A stretch of 64,000 nucleotides of DNA from the NCBI GenBank assembly GCA_029252555.1, contig JAQXBF010000039.1, positions 1-64,000 on the forward strand, given 5' to 3'. Under the pieces are notes generated by a model. The model made no database searches. It saw nothing but the letters and a program-made list of their open reading frames with translations, and was not told the origin of the DNA. Made by a program: the position numbers and the translations under genes. Numbering within the stretch: position 1 is the stretch's first letter; each line of letters begins with the position of its first letter. This DNA comes from Porticoccaceae bacterium (GTDB taxonomy: Bacteria > Pseudomonadota > Gammaproteobacteria > Pseudomonadales > Porticoccaceae). This document shows, one piece after another, positions 8,739 to 18,447 of this stretch.

Positions 8739-10538
8739 ATGTCAATGATCGTCAATCGCCGAGACTTGGATTTTATGTTTTACGAGACCTTGGACTTGGA
8801 TAAGCTTTTGCAGTCCGAGCGTTACTCTGATTACGATCGTGAATCTTTGGATGCGATGATGGACCTGTGCCAATCCATCGCTGAAGAGGAATTTCTGCCC
8901 TTTGCCTCTAAGCTGGATGCCAATGAGCCACAGTTTGTCGACGGTGGGGTAGAGACCATTCCAGAACTAAAGCAGGCCATTAATGCCTTTAAAGATGCAG
9001 GGTTATGCACCTCGGGCTACGATGCGGATATTGGAGGCATGCAGCTGCCCTGGATGGTGGATCAGGCCATGAACGGCATGTTTGTGTGCGCCAATAATCC
9101 TGTGCACACCTATCTGTTTTTGACTCAGGGCGTGGCCAATATGCTGAATGTCTGTGGTTCTGATGAGCTTAAAGACAAATATCTTGGCAAGTTGGTTGAG
9201 GGTGAGTGGTTTGGCACCATGTGTCTTTCTGAGCCCCAGGCGGGTTCGTCTCTGGCGGATATTCGCACCAAAGCAGAGCCATTGGCTGATGGCAGATACA
9301 AAATTTCAGGTACCAAAATGTGGATATCTGGTGGTGAGCAGGACCTGTCCGATAATATTGTGCATATGGTACTGGCCAAGGTTCCCGGTGGGCCCGGTGG
9401 TGTCAGAGGTATTTCATTGTTTCTGGTGCCTAAAGTCAGCGTTAATGAAGACGGCAGCTTGGGTGAGCACAACAATGTTGCACTGGCTGGCCTTAATCAC
9501 AAAATGGGTAACCGCGGTACCACTAATACGCTGCTGAACTTTGGCGAGGGCGGTGACTGTGTAGGCTACTTGGTAGGTAATGAAAATGAAGGCCTGGCCA
9601 ATATGTTCCATATGATGAATGAAGCGCGTATTTCTGTAGGGCAGGCCGCTGTAATGAGTGCTCTCGGTGGCTATCTGTATAGCCTCGACTATGCACGCAA
9701 TCGCCCACAGGGCAGGCATCTGGCTGAAAAAAATCCCGACTTGCCCCAGGTGATGATCAGCGAGCATGCGGATATCAAGCGCATGCTGATGACCCAAAAA
9801 GCCTTTGTTGAAGGCGCGCAGTTACTAATGTACTACAGCGCTCAGATTATTGATCAGCAAAAAGTATCCACGGATTCAGATCAGCATCGCCGTATGAGCT
9901 TGCTGCTTGATCTGCTGACTCCCATTTGTAAATCCTGGCCTTCCGAATACTGTTTGGAAGCCAATAAGCTCGCCATTCAAGTGCTGGGCGGTTATGGCTA
10001 CACCAGAGAATATCCGGTTGAGCGGCTGTATCGTGATAACCGTTTAAACCATATCCATGAAGGTACCTGGGGTATTCAGGGTCTGGATATTCTGGGCCGC
10101 AAAATGCAGATGCAAGATGGTGCCGCGGTGGCCATCCTGCGCGAAGAAATTCAGAGCACCATAGAGTCAGCAGTGGGCCACTCAGCACTCGCAGAACATT
10201 GCACTCAGTTAGAGGCGTCATTGACCCAGATGGAAGAGACAGTGCATGCGGTTGCTGCCTGTGGTGACAAGTCACTGGCACTGGCCAATGCGACTATCTT
10301 CCTGGATGCGGCAGGCCATATTGTGATTGCTTGGATGTGGCTTAAGCAGGCAGTTGCGGCTTCTAATGGGTTGGGCAGTGGAGATGCTGGGGATGTCGCT
10401 TTTTATAAGGGTAAGCTGGCGGCAACCAAATTCTTCTTCCGCTATGAGTTGCCAAAATCCAGCGCTGGCCTGTCATTGGTCGCTGGCTTGGATAGCACCT
10501 GCTATGACTTAACCGCCGAGCAATTCCTCGGGGCCTAA
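8739..10538 (+). CDS. Acyl-CoA dehydrogenase (large, C-terminally extended type)
   Basis: WFGTMCLSEPQAGSSLADIRTKAEP, KMGNRGTTNTLLNFGE, AIQVLGGYGYTREYPVERLYRDNRLNHIHEGTWGIQGLDILGRK. Confidence 0.9.
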   Translation: MSMIVNRRDLDFMFYETLDLDKLLQSERYSDYDRESLDAMMDLCQSIAEEEFLPFASKLDANEPQFVDGGVETIPELKQAINAFKDAGLCTSGYDADIGGMQLPWMVDQAMNGMFVCANNPVHTYLFLTQGVANMLNVCGSDELKDKYLGKLVEGEWFGTMCLSEPQAGSSLADIRTKAEPLADGRYKISGTKMWISGGEQDLSDNIVHMVLAKVPGGPGGVRGISLFLVPKVSVNEDGSLGEHNNVALAGLNHKMGNRGTTNTLLNFGEGGDCVGYLVGNENEGLANMFHMMNEARISVGQAAVMSALGGYLYSLDYARNRPQGRHLAEKNPDLPQVMISEHADIKRMLMTQKAFVEGAQLLMYYSAQIIDQQKVSTDSDQHRRMSLLLDLLTPICKSWPSEYCLEANKLAIQVLGGYGYTREYPVERLYRDNRLNHIHEGTWGIQGLDILGRKMQMQDGAAVAILREEIQSTIESAVGHSALAEHCTQLEASLTQMEETVHAVAACGDKSLALANATIFLDAAGHIVIAWMWLKQAVAASNGLGSGDAGDVAFYKGKLAATKFFFRYELPKSSAGLSLVAGLDSTCYDLTAEQFLGA

Positions 10539-10570
10539 GTTTAAGTACCAGCTAAGCCCCCTATAAAAAT

Positions 10571-10603
10571 AGTCCCAGATAATGTGTTTCCTTATCTGGG
10601 GCT
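10571..10603 (+). terminator. Stem-loop (AGTCCCAGATAA…TTATCTGGGGCT), possible terminator
   Basis: 12-bp stem with one G-U pair just after the stop of the acyl-CoA dehydrogenase gene; no U-tract, so intrinsic termination is uncertain. Confidence 0.4.
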
Positions 10604-10656
10604 ATCTGTACAATCCCCGATGAAGCTTTCGCGCATAAAATAATAGGGCCAATAAA

Positions 10657-12573
10657 ATGTACAAATTACTGCACCATACTAAGTTATTTACCGTTCTTTT
10701 CACTTGCTGGTTTTTAATCTCATGTGCAGATCCACAGGGCTCTTCTGAGCCAGAAACAGCCACTGCCAGCGAGACAGCCCAGGCGGTAGATGAAAAATAT
10801 ATCTGGGATCTCACTGATCTGTATGCCGACAACGAAGCTTGGAATAACGCCCGTCTCGAAGCGGCAAAGCAGGCCGATGTGCTGGCTGCCTTAAAAGGCA
10901 CTCTTGGTGATAGCCCCCAGTCGTTTTTGGCCGCCGCAAATACCATTTCAGATGTTTATAAAGATGTTGTGCGCATCTATATCTACTCCAGCCTGATGGC
11001 GGACGAGGATACAGGTAACGCAGAAAATGCAGAGCGTCGCCAACTGGCAAATAATCTCTACAGTGATATTGGTGCTTCGGTAAGCTGGTATAACCCTGAG
11101 CTACTATCGCTGGGTGAATCAAAACTGCGCCAATTTATTGCCTCCGAACCCGGCTTGGCAAAACATGCCTTTGGTATAGAGAACTCATTGCGTCAGGCAC
11201 CCCATACCCTGAGTGAAGAAGTTGAGACTGTGCTGGCCAAAGGCGGTAAATTTTTAGGTACTTCCAGTTCTGTATACGGTGTGCTGGCCAATGCTAATTT
11301 ACCATGGCCGGAAGTGACTCTTTCCGATGGCGAAACATTGCGTCTAAGCCAGTCTGGCTATTCCGTGGGCCGACAAGCAACCCAGCGTGAAGACCGCAAA
11401 TTGGTGTTTGATACCTTCTGGGGTGTGTGGAAAGCTTTCGAGGCGACTCTGGGTACATTGATGAACAGCCATGTGCAGGGTTTGGCTTTTCGTACCGAAG
11501 TTCGCGAGTACGATAGTTCGTTGGGCCGCGCACTATTTGACGACAATATGCCTGAAGCAGTTTACCGAACGCTGGTGGCTGAAGTAAACACCGCATTACC
11601 CACATTGCATCGCTACTTTGAGCTGCGCAAACGCATGCTCAATATTGAAGATGAGATGCGCTACTACGATATCTACCCACCACTGGTTGATCTGGATAAG
11701 ACCTTTGGCATTGAAGATTCTATTGCGCTGACAAGACGCGCTCTGGAGCCTTTGGGCGATGAGTTTATGGCGGCCTATGATCAGGGTGTCTCAGAGCGTT
11801 GGATGCATGTCTACCCATCAAAGGGCAAGCGCTCTGGTGCCTATATGTCTGGGGGTGCCTACGATGTTCATCCCTATGTCTTGCTCAACCATAATGACGA
11901 TTACGACAGCGCCTCCACCTTTGCCCATGAGTACGGCCACGCGGTGCACTCAGTGCTGGCCAACAAAACCCAGACTTGGGAAAACGCTGGCTACTCAACC
12001 TTTATTGCAGAAACCGCGTCGATTATGAATGAGATGCTGCTGCAAGATATGGTTGTAGGTGAAGCCCAAACTGATCAGGAAAAGCTGTTTTATCTTGGCA
12101 GTGGCCTTGAGTCACTGCGCGGCACTTTTTTCCGTCAGACTATGTTTGCTGAGTTTGAGTTAAAGATGAACGAGGAAGTAGAAGCAGGCAATGTACTGAC
12201 GGGTGCTAAATTAACCAAGATTTACCTTGAGCTGCTAAAGCGCTATCACGGTCATGATCTGGGTGTGATGACCATTGATGATTTATACGGTATGGAATGG
12301 GCATTTATTCCTCACTTTTACCGTGATTTCTATGTATTCCAGTACGCTACCTCAATTACTGCAGCGGCCGGTTTGGCAGAGAAAATTTCCAGTCAAGACA
12401 AGCAGGCACAGGAAGACTTTATTAACCTGCTCAAAGCCGGTGGTTCTGATTACCCTTACCAGCTCATGAAAAATGCCGGTATTGATATGGCCACTCCAGC
12501 GCCTTATCGCGCACTGGTAACTCGCATGAATGCCATTATGGATGAGATGGAAGCAATTTTAGATAAGTCATAA
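10657..12573 (+). CDS. Oligoendopeptidase F-like M3 metallopeptidase, lipoprotein
   Basis: Lipobox FLISCADP; zinc motif TFAHEYGHAVHSVLA; overall M3B organisation. Confidence 0.9.
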   Translation: MYKLLHHTKLFTVLFTCWFLISCADPQGSSEPETATASETAQAVDEKYIWDLTDLYADNEAWNNARLEAAKQADVLAALKGTLGDSPQSFLAAANTISDVYKDVVRIYIYSSLMADEDTGNAENAERRQLANNLYSDIGASVSWYNPELLSLGESKLRQFIASEPGLAKHAFGIENSLRQAPHTLSEEVETVLAKGGKFLGTSSSVYGVLANANLPWPEVTLSDGETLRLSQSGYSVGRQATQREDRKLVFDTFWGVWKAFEATLGTLMNSHVQGLAFRTEVREYDSSLGRALFDDNMPEAVYRTLVAEVNTALPTLHRYFELRKRMLNIEDEMRYYDIYPPLVDLDKTFGIEDSIALTRRALEPLGDEFMAAYDQGVSERWMHVYPSKGKRSGAYMSGGAYDVHPYVLLNHNDDYDSASTFAHEYGHAVHSVLANKTQTWENAGYSTFIAETASIMNEMLLQDMVVGEAQTDQEKLFYLGSGLESLRGTFFRQTMFAEFELKMNEEVEAGNVLTGAKLTKIYLELLKRYHGHDLGVMTIDDLYGMEWAFIPHFYRDFYVFQYATSITAAAGLAEKISSQDKQAQEDFINLLKAGGSDYPYQLMKNAGIDMATPAPYRALVTRMNAIMDEMEAILDKS

Positions 12574-12642
12574 AAGTAGTGGGTTGGTTGTGAGCTCTTG
12601 GTGGTAATTCATTAGGCGTTTTAGGGGATTTAGGAGATTTAT

Positions 12643-13011
12643 GTGAATCAAACCAATGTTTTTGGTGAAGCGATTGAGGAATGTTGCAGCAACCCGGTAA
12701 CCGGATATTTTCGCGATGGTTTTTGTCGCACCGATAAATATGATCGCGGTTCTCATACGGTGTGTGCCAATATCACCATGCAGTTCTTGGCGTTTTCTAA
12801 ATCCCGTGGCAATGACCTGTCAACGCCGCGGCCAGAGTTTGATTTTCCCGGGCTGACCGAGGGCCAGTCCTGGTGTCTCTGCGCCTCCCGTTGGCTAGAG
12901 GCCCATGAGTCTGGCTGTGCCCCCAAGGTGCACCTGACCCGCACAAATAGCAAGGCACTGGAGATTGTTCCGCTGGAGGTTTTAAAAAGGTATGCTACAG
13001 ATCTGAACTAG
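12643..13011 (+). CDS. DUF2237 family protein
   Basis: GTG start; NVFGEAIEECCSNPVTGYFRDGFCRTD…GSHTVCANITMQFLAFSKSRGNDLSTPRPEFDFPGLTEGQSWCLCASRWLEA matches the DUF2237 pattern. Confidence 0.85.
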   Translation: MNQTNVFGEAIEECCSNPVTGYFRDGFCRTDKYDRGSHTVCANITMQFLAFSKSRGNDLSTPRPEFDFPGLTEGQSWCLCASRWLEAHESGCAPKVHLTRTNSKALEIVPLEVLKRYATDLN

Positions 13012-13053
13012 CCACAGACTAGATAATAAGACCAAAGTAGGAGGTGCAAGACT

Positions 13054-13674
13054 ATCTGCCTTTACGAAAAATATATCCTGCCGCGCTTTTTAAACTGTGC
13101 CTGTGGTACCAAACCGTTTAACCACCAGCGTCAAAAAGTAGTGCCAATGGCCAAGGGGCTGGTGTTGGAGGTTGGTATTGGTTCTGGCCTCAATATTCCT
13201 TTCTACGACAGCGCCAAAGTTGACAAGGTGTTGGGCCTCGACCCCTCGTCAGAGCTCAATGAATTGGCGGCCAAAGTAGCCTCGACGCACGATGTGCCAG
13301 TAGAGTTTATTTTGTCTGGCGCGGAAGATATTCCCCTGCCAGATCACCATGTCGATACGGTCTTGATCACCTACACCCTATGTACTATTCCGGATGTAGC
13401 TGCGGCCAATAAAGAGATTCTGCGGGTGCTAAAGCCCGGGGGTGTGATGATTTTCTGTGAGCATGGTGTGGCACCAGATGTCAATGTCTCCAAGTGGCAG
13501 AGCCGTATTAACCCCCTGTGGAGTAAATTGGCTGGTGGCTGCAACCTTAACCGCGATATTCCCGCACTAATAACCGATGCAGGCTTTTCCATTGAGTCTA
13601 TGCAGGAAATGTATCTGCCCAGCACACCCAAGATTGCTGGCTACAACTACTGGGGTACAGCCGTCGCCTGGTAA
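13054..13674 (+). CDS. Class I SAM-dependent methyltransferase, probable non-canonical ATC start
   Basis: LVLEVGIGSGLNIPFYD (motif I), HVDTVLITYTLCTIPD. The track starts at the GTG at 13141, but in-frame upstream sequence ICLYEKYILPRFLNCACGTKPFNHQRQKVV looks like the usual N-terminus. AGGAGGT at 13039-13045 lies 8 nt before the ATC at 13054. Confidence 0.8.
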   Translation: MCLYEKYILPRFLNCACGTKPFNHQRQKVVPMAKGLVLEVGIGSGLNIPFYDSAKVDKVLGLDPSSELNELAAKVASTHDVPVEFILSGAEDIPLPDHHVDTVLITYTLCTIPDVAAANKEILRVLKPGGVMIFCEHGVAPDVNVSKWQSRINPLWSKLAGGCNLNRDIPALITDAGFSIESMQEMYLPSTPKIAGYNYWGTAVAW

Positions 13675-15026
13675 GCCTTTACATAGTCGATTTCCAGTCT
13701 AAGAGGAAACGCACTGTCATCAATGGGGCCACCAGCTCGGCCCCAGTTACCACCAATAGCCAGATTGAGAATCACATGAAATGGGTGGTTAAACGGCCAT
13801 GATGCCCAGTCATCAGAGTCCCGATAATAAGTAAAATAAGGGATGTCATCTACCGTGGTAGTCAGGCTGTCTGGAGTCCATTCCAGGCCGTAGCTATAAA
13901 AATTCTTATGCACTGCATCTAGCTTAATACTGCCTTTGCGCTGGCTCCAATGAACCCAGACATAATCTTTGGTATGCACAGTGCCATGGACAATATTTGG
14001 GTCATAACCCACATGTTCCATAATGTCGATTTCACCTGAATTGGGCCAGGCATCGCAGGCACCATTGCCCTGCCAGTCAACCTTGCTGGGACCGCAGTTA
14101 GTGGCATAGCGGTAGGGGTCAGTGGGCATCATCCAGATGGCAGGCCAGGTGCCTTGGCCCTTGGGTAGTCTGGCGCGCACTTCGATTTTTCCGTAGAGAA
14201 TGTCCATTTTACCGGCGCTGTGAATGCGGGCGGAACTATATTTAGCACCGGCATAGTCTTCTTTATGGGCTTCTATCACTAGCAGGCCATGTTCTATACG
14301 GAGGTTTTTGGTTCTTGTGGTATAGGTCTGGTCTTCCGCATTTACCTTAGCCGCAGGCCAGGTCTCGATAGACCAGTTATCAGGATTCACTGAGCCATCT
14401 TTGTCAAATTCATCGGACCAGAATAGCGTCCAGGATTGCCCATTGGATGGCTGCCGCTGGCGCACTTCAAACCCGCTAATAACTGGCAGGCCTTTTAAGC
14501 CTTGCAGGCTAATGTCTAGGCGCCCCTCATTGACAGAGATATTGGGAATAGTTCGCGACAGAGCAGAGCGGATACGACCATCTCGGGAGCCCCGCACATC
14601 GAGGTTATCAATGACCACATTGCCTTGAGCTAGCACATCAAATAGCCTTGCACCCGAGGCTGTGTCCTGTGGCTCCATAAAGTGCAATGTTAGATCATAA
14701 AGTCCATTGCTAAGTGGCTTGGAGAATTTTAGATTGCCCGCGCGATAGCTTTTATACAGGGGCTGAATCTGCGCCCCCTCCACGCTAGAGACAGCACGGC
14801 AGAGCTCACTGGGGATTTTATTGGCTGGTGCGCAGTTATCGGCTTTATACTGCAATGAATCAGTTATTTTCAGGGCCTCGCCACCAATGTTAACCGCCCA
14901 TACAAGCTTATTTTGGGTCTCGGAAAACACTGGGCTGGCGAGTAGTAAAAGGCTTATGCTAAGACTGGCTAAAGTAAGGCGGCTAACGGGTTGAGGTTGC
15001 TTTAACCCTTTGATTATTGCAGTCAT
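13647..15026 (-). CDS. Malectin-like domain + glycoside hydrolase family 16 (probable beta-1,3-glucanase/laminarinase)
   Basis: Catalytic GEIDIMEHVG, WPAIWMMP, FHVILNLAIGGNWGRAGG; N-terminal VWAVNIGGEALKI…YDLTLHFMEP…FDVLAQGNVVIDNLDV is malectin-like. Confidence 0.9.
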   Translation of the reverse strand: MTAIIKGLKQPQPVSRLTLASLSISLLLLASPVFSETQNKLVWAVNIGGEALKITDSLQYKADNCAPANKIPSELCRAVSSVEGAQIQPLYKSYRAGNLKFSKPLSNGLYDLTLHFMEPQDTASGARLFDVLAQGNVVIDNLDVRGSRDGRIRSALSRTIPNISVNEGRLDISLQGLKGLPVISGFEVRQRQPSNGQSWTLFWSDEFDKDGSVNPDNWSIETWPAAKVNAEDQTYTTRTKNLRIEHGLLVIEAHKEDYAGAKYSSARIHSAGKMDILYGKIEVRARLPKGQGTWPAIWMMPTDPYRYATNCGPSKVDWQGNGACDAWPNSGEIDIMEHVGYDPNIVHGTVHTKDYVWVHWSQRKGSIKLDAVHKNFYSYGLEWTPDSLTTTVDDIPYFTYYRDSDDWASWPFNHPFHVILNLAIGGNWGRAGGPIDDSAFPLRLEIDYVKAYQATAVPQ

Positions 15027-15159
15027 AGGCTGAGCTCGGATTCAGATTTTTGTAATGCCTGGGGTACGGGTTGCCGCCAGGCGCCAAACGATGCTGTAAT
15101 TTTACGCTTATTCACAAGGGTAAAACCCCCAAATAACTCATATGGGAGGTAATTTGACG

Positions 15160-15215
15160 CAAATACAGTGTTTAGTCTTCCTCTTTGCCCCTGTTATCGC
15201 ATATTTCTGTATTTG
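15160..15215. promoter_or_regulatory. Dyad CAAATACAG (15160-15168) / CTGTATTTG (15207-15215) in the GH16-TBDR divergent intergenic region
   Basis: Perfect 9-bp inverted repeat seen directly. A partial direct repeat CAAATACAGTGTTTA / CAAATGCTGTGTATTTA is also present. Confidence 0.3.
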
Positions 15216-15340
15216 GTCTCAAATGCTGTGTATTTAACGATCGCGAAGTTGTAACTTATAGGCTTGGATATCTATCTACTCGTTTTACATAAAGGTAGGT
15301 CCACAGTTTTATTATTTTTTTACCTTGGGGGTTTAGCAAC

Positions 15341-18250
15341 ATGTTATTTAAAAAGAAAATGCTTTCTAGCAGCGTGGCTCTGGCTTTAGTTAGCACAGCG
15401 ATACCTGCATATGCTCAAGACGGAGCGCAGATTGAAGAGGTTATCGTTGAAGGCGGTATCCGCGCTAGTTTGAAGCGCGCAATGGACATTAAACGTGACT
15501 CGGCTGGTGTTGCAGATGCAATTTCCGCAGAGGACATGGGTAAATTCCCTGATACTAACCTGGCAGAATCTCTGCAGCGTGTTACTGGTGTATCTATCGA
15601 CCGCCAGCGCGGTGAGGGTAGTCAGGTTACTGTTCGTGGTTTTGGTCCAGAGTACAATCTGGTAACTCTGAATGGCCGTCAGATGCCAACACACAGCGAA
15701 GTTAATCGGTCATTTGATTTCGGTGACTTGGCTTCCGAAGGAATTTCAGCGGTTGTAGTGCACAAGACTGGTAATGCCGCGGCAGCTACCGGTGGTGTGG
15801 GCTCAACAATTAACATTATTACTACCAAGCCTCTAGAAGCTGGTGAGATCATGACCTTCGGTGCGAAGGCGGCTATGGACACCTCTACTGAGACTGGGGA
15901 TGACGTTACTCCTGAGTTCTCAGGTCTCTACTCGAACACATTTGCTGACGATACCGTCGGTATCGCCATTAGCGCCTCTTCACAGAAGCGTAATAACGCT
16001 GTGAACATTGCTAGCATCGGTGGCTGGCATACAAATGCTGGCGACACTGAAGGCACTTGGACTTCTGTTCCAAGCAATGAAGGCCAGGCTAACCGTCCAA
16101 CGGATGCAGCTGGCAACATGTCTATTCCTCAGAGCAATGCTTACAACCTGAGCGAATATGAGTCAGAGCGTATTAACGGTCAGCTAACTATACAGTGGGC
16201 TCCTTCAGACAGCGTAACTGCTACTGTTGATTACACTTACTCAGAGTTTGATCTGGAGCGCACTTACAGCGACCTTTCAGCTTGGTACAACCTGGGGAAC
16301 AATGTCCAGACATCAACCTGGGACGACGGCCTGATTGCTTCACCTATTATGTACAGCGAAGCTAGCCCTAATAGTGACTTCGCTATGGGTATCGGCCACG
16401 ATGGTACTAAAACTGAAAATGATTCTTTTGGCCTGAATCTAGAATGGCAGGTCAACGATCAGCTGAGCCTAACATTCGATTACCATGATTCTGGCTCTGA
16501 TAAGAGAGCAAACAGCCCATTCGGTACCAGTTCTCTGGTAACTATGGCGAGCTTTAACCGTGTTCAGACAACTACCTACTTCGATCAAGATCTGCCTATT
16601 TTGCAGCTTGGCTTGAACTCTGGTGCAGATGGCGCGGACCGACCTCTCTACAAAGACGACATGATCATCACCGGTAGTGTGTTCAGCAACTCCATCTCTG
16701 TGATGGATGTTCAGCAGTCACGTTTCTACGGTACTTTTGATTCAGACGACGCGACCAGTATTGATTTTGGTGTAGAACTTACTGAAGTCACTAACCGTAC
16801 CACGAGTAAGTCGGTTGAGCGTGGTACCTGGGGTGGTATTTCTGATCCCGGTTACATCAGCGACATTCTGGTTAGATCATCAATGGCTAACTCTTTCGAT
16901 CAGGTTTCTGGTGGTAATGACGCAAGACGTCAGTCTGAGTACTTCACTACGACCCTAGAGCAGATTGCCGAGTTGGCTGAGGCGCTGCCATTGGCTTCTA
17001 CTCAGACTGTTGGTGACTGTGGTACAGCATACTGTGCCTCTACTGCTTGGGACACTGACAAGCGCACCACAGAAGAGACTACTGCTGTTTATGTTCAGCT
17101 AAACCACGAGACAGAATTTAACAGCATGCCGATTAGCTTGCGTGCAGGTTTGCGCTACGAGAGCACAGATGTTGTTTCTGCAGCTCGTGCACCTACCTAC
17201 GACGATGTTTACTGGGAAGGTGGTAACGAGTTCTATCTGGTACAGGGTAGTGAAGTTGCATTTGACGACTATGAAGGCACCTACGACCTGATGCTTCCTA
17301 ACCTAGATATTAACGTGGACCTAAGAGATGATCTGGTACTGCGCGCATCGGTTAGTAAAACGGTTACTCGTCCTAGCTATGAAAGTATTAAAGGTGGTGT
17401 AACTGTAGACGGCCAGACTTTCAAGTTCCGTGACGCGCGAGCAGCTGGTGGTGATCCGTCGCTACAGCCTATCGAAGCAGAGAACTTTGATCTGTCTATA
17501 GAGTGGTACTACGGAGATGCAGACTACTTATCCATGGGTTACTATCAGAAAACTGTAGATAACTTTATCGGTAACGGCTTCAAGCAGATGCCATTGTTTG
17601 GTTTGAACGATCCAGCGTCTGGCGGCCTGTATGCAGAAACTGCTGCAGCTGAAGGCCTGGATGCCGGTTCTCAGTACACTGCTATTGGTACTGCAATGTC
17701 TGGCGCATTTGTTGACGGTCGCTACTATGGTACCTCTGCAAATGATCCACTAATGTTCACCGTTGCTGTACCTACTAACGAAAAGACCGCTAAGGTTGAC
17801 GGTATTGAAGTTAACTGGCAGCACAACTTTGGTGAGACTGGTTACGGCTTTATCATCAACGCTACTATCGCCAATGCAGACGTTGCCTTTGACCCTCTAG
17901 CACTGGAAACTCAGTTCGTACTAAACGGCTTGAGTGACTCTGCTAACGTTATCGGTTTCTACGACAAAGGTGGTTTCCAGGCACGATTCGCTTACAACTG
18001 GCGTGACAAGTTCCTGGCCGGTATTGGCCAGGGCCAGGGTTCAACAGCCATTAACCCGACTAATATTCGCGCATACGGCCAGCTCGATCTCAGTGCAAGT
18101 TATGAAGTCAACGACAATCTAACGATTTTCGTGGACGGTATTAACGTAACTGAGTCTGACTTCCGTGTTTATGGCCGTGAAGAGCTTCAGGTGCTGCAGG
18201 CAGGTCAAACTGGTGCACGCTACAATATAGGTGTTCGTTACACTTTCTAA
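15341..18250 (+). CDS. TonB-dependent receptor (carbohydrate-type)
   Basis: Signal peptide; plug SLKRAMDIKRDSAGVADAISAEDMGKFPDTNLAESLQRVTGVSIDRQRGEGSQVTVRGFGPEYNLVTLNGRQMP; C-terminal YNIGVRYTF. Confidence 0.95.
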   Translation: MLFKKKMLSSSVALALVSTAIPAYAQDGAQIEEVIVEGGIRASLKRAMDIKRDSAGVADAISAEDMGKFPDTNLAESLQRVTGVSIDRQRGEGSQVTVRGFGPEYNLVTLNGRQMPTHSEVNRSFDFGDLASEGISAVVVHKTGNAAAATGGVGSTINIITTKPLEAGEIMTFGAKAAMDTSTETGDDVTPEFSGLYSNTFADDTVGIAISASSQKRNNAVNIASIGGWHTNAGDTEGTWTSVPSNEGQANRPTDAAGNMSIPQSNAYNLSEYESERINGQLTIQWAPSDSVTATVDYTYSEFDLERTYSDLSAWYNLGNNVQTSTWDDGLIASPIMYSEASPNSDFAMGIGHDGTKTENDSFGLNLEWQVNDQLSLTFDYHDSGSDKRANSPFGTSSLVTMASFNRVQTTTYFDQDLPILQLGLNSGADGADRPLYKDDMIITGSVFSNSISVMDVQQSRFYGTFDSDDATSIDFGVELTEVTNRTTSKSVERGTWGGISDPGYISDILVRSSMANSFDQVSGGNDARRQSEYFTTTLEQIAELAEALPLASTQTVGDCGTAYCASTAWDTDKRTTEETTAVYVQLNHETEFNSMPISLRAGLRYESTDVVSAARAPTYDDVYWEGGNEFYLVQGSEVAFDDYEGTYDLMLPNLDINVDLRDDLVLRASVSKTVTRPSYESIKGGVTVDGQTFKFRDARAAGGDPSLQPIEAENFDLSIEWYYGDADYLSMGYYQKTVDNFIGNGFKQMPLFGLNDPASGGLYAETAAAEGLDAGSQYTAIGTAMSGAFVDGRYYGTSANDPLMFTVAVPTNEKTAKVDGIEVNWQHNFGETGYGFIINATIANADVAFDPLALETQFVLNGLSDSANVIGFYDKGGFQARFAYNWRDKFLAGIGQGQGSTAINPTNIRAYGQLDLSASYEVNDNLTIFVDGINVTESDFRVYGREELQVLQAGQTGARYNIGVRYTF

Positions 18251-18319
18251 GTTTTAGAATGTGTAACAACTCCTAGATTTGGAGTATTAGTTTGCGCGGT
18301 ACACCGTTGCAAACTTAAC

Positions 18320-18356
18320 AAGAAGCCGCTTAATTATTTAAGCGGCTTCTTTATTT
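18320..18356 (+). terminator. Rho-independent-like terminator after the TonB-dependent receptor
   Basis: Perfect 14-bp stem AAGAAGCCGCTTAA-TTAT-TTAAGCGGCTTCTT followed by a short T-rich tail. Confidence 0.8.
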
Positions 18357-18447
18357 GCAGCGTATATAAAGTAATATGCAGTTACAGTAAAAAACGGCTC
18401 AAGCATTAGAGGCCATATAATCAAGACTATTAAATTAGCTGATACCA

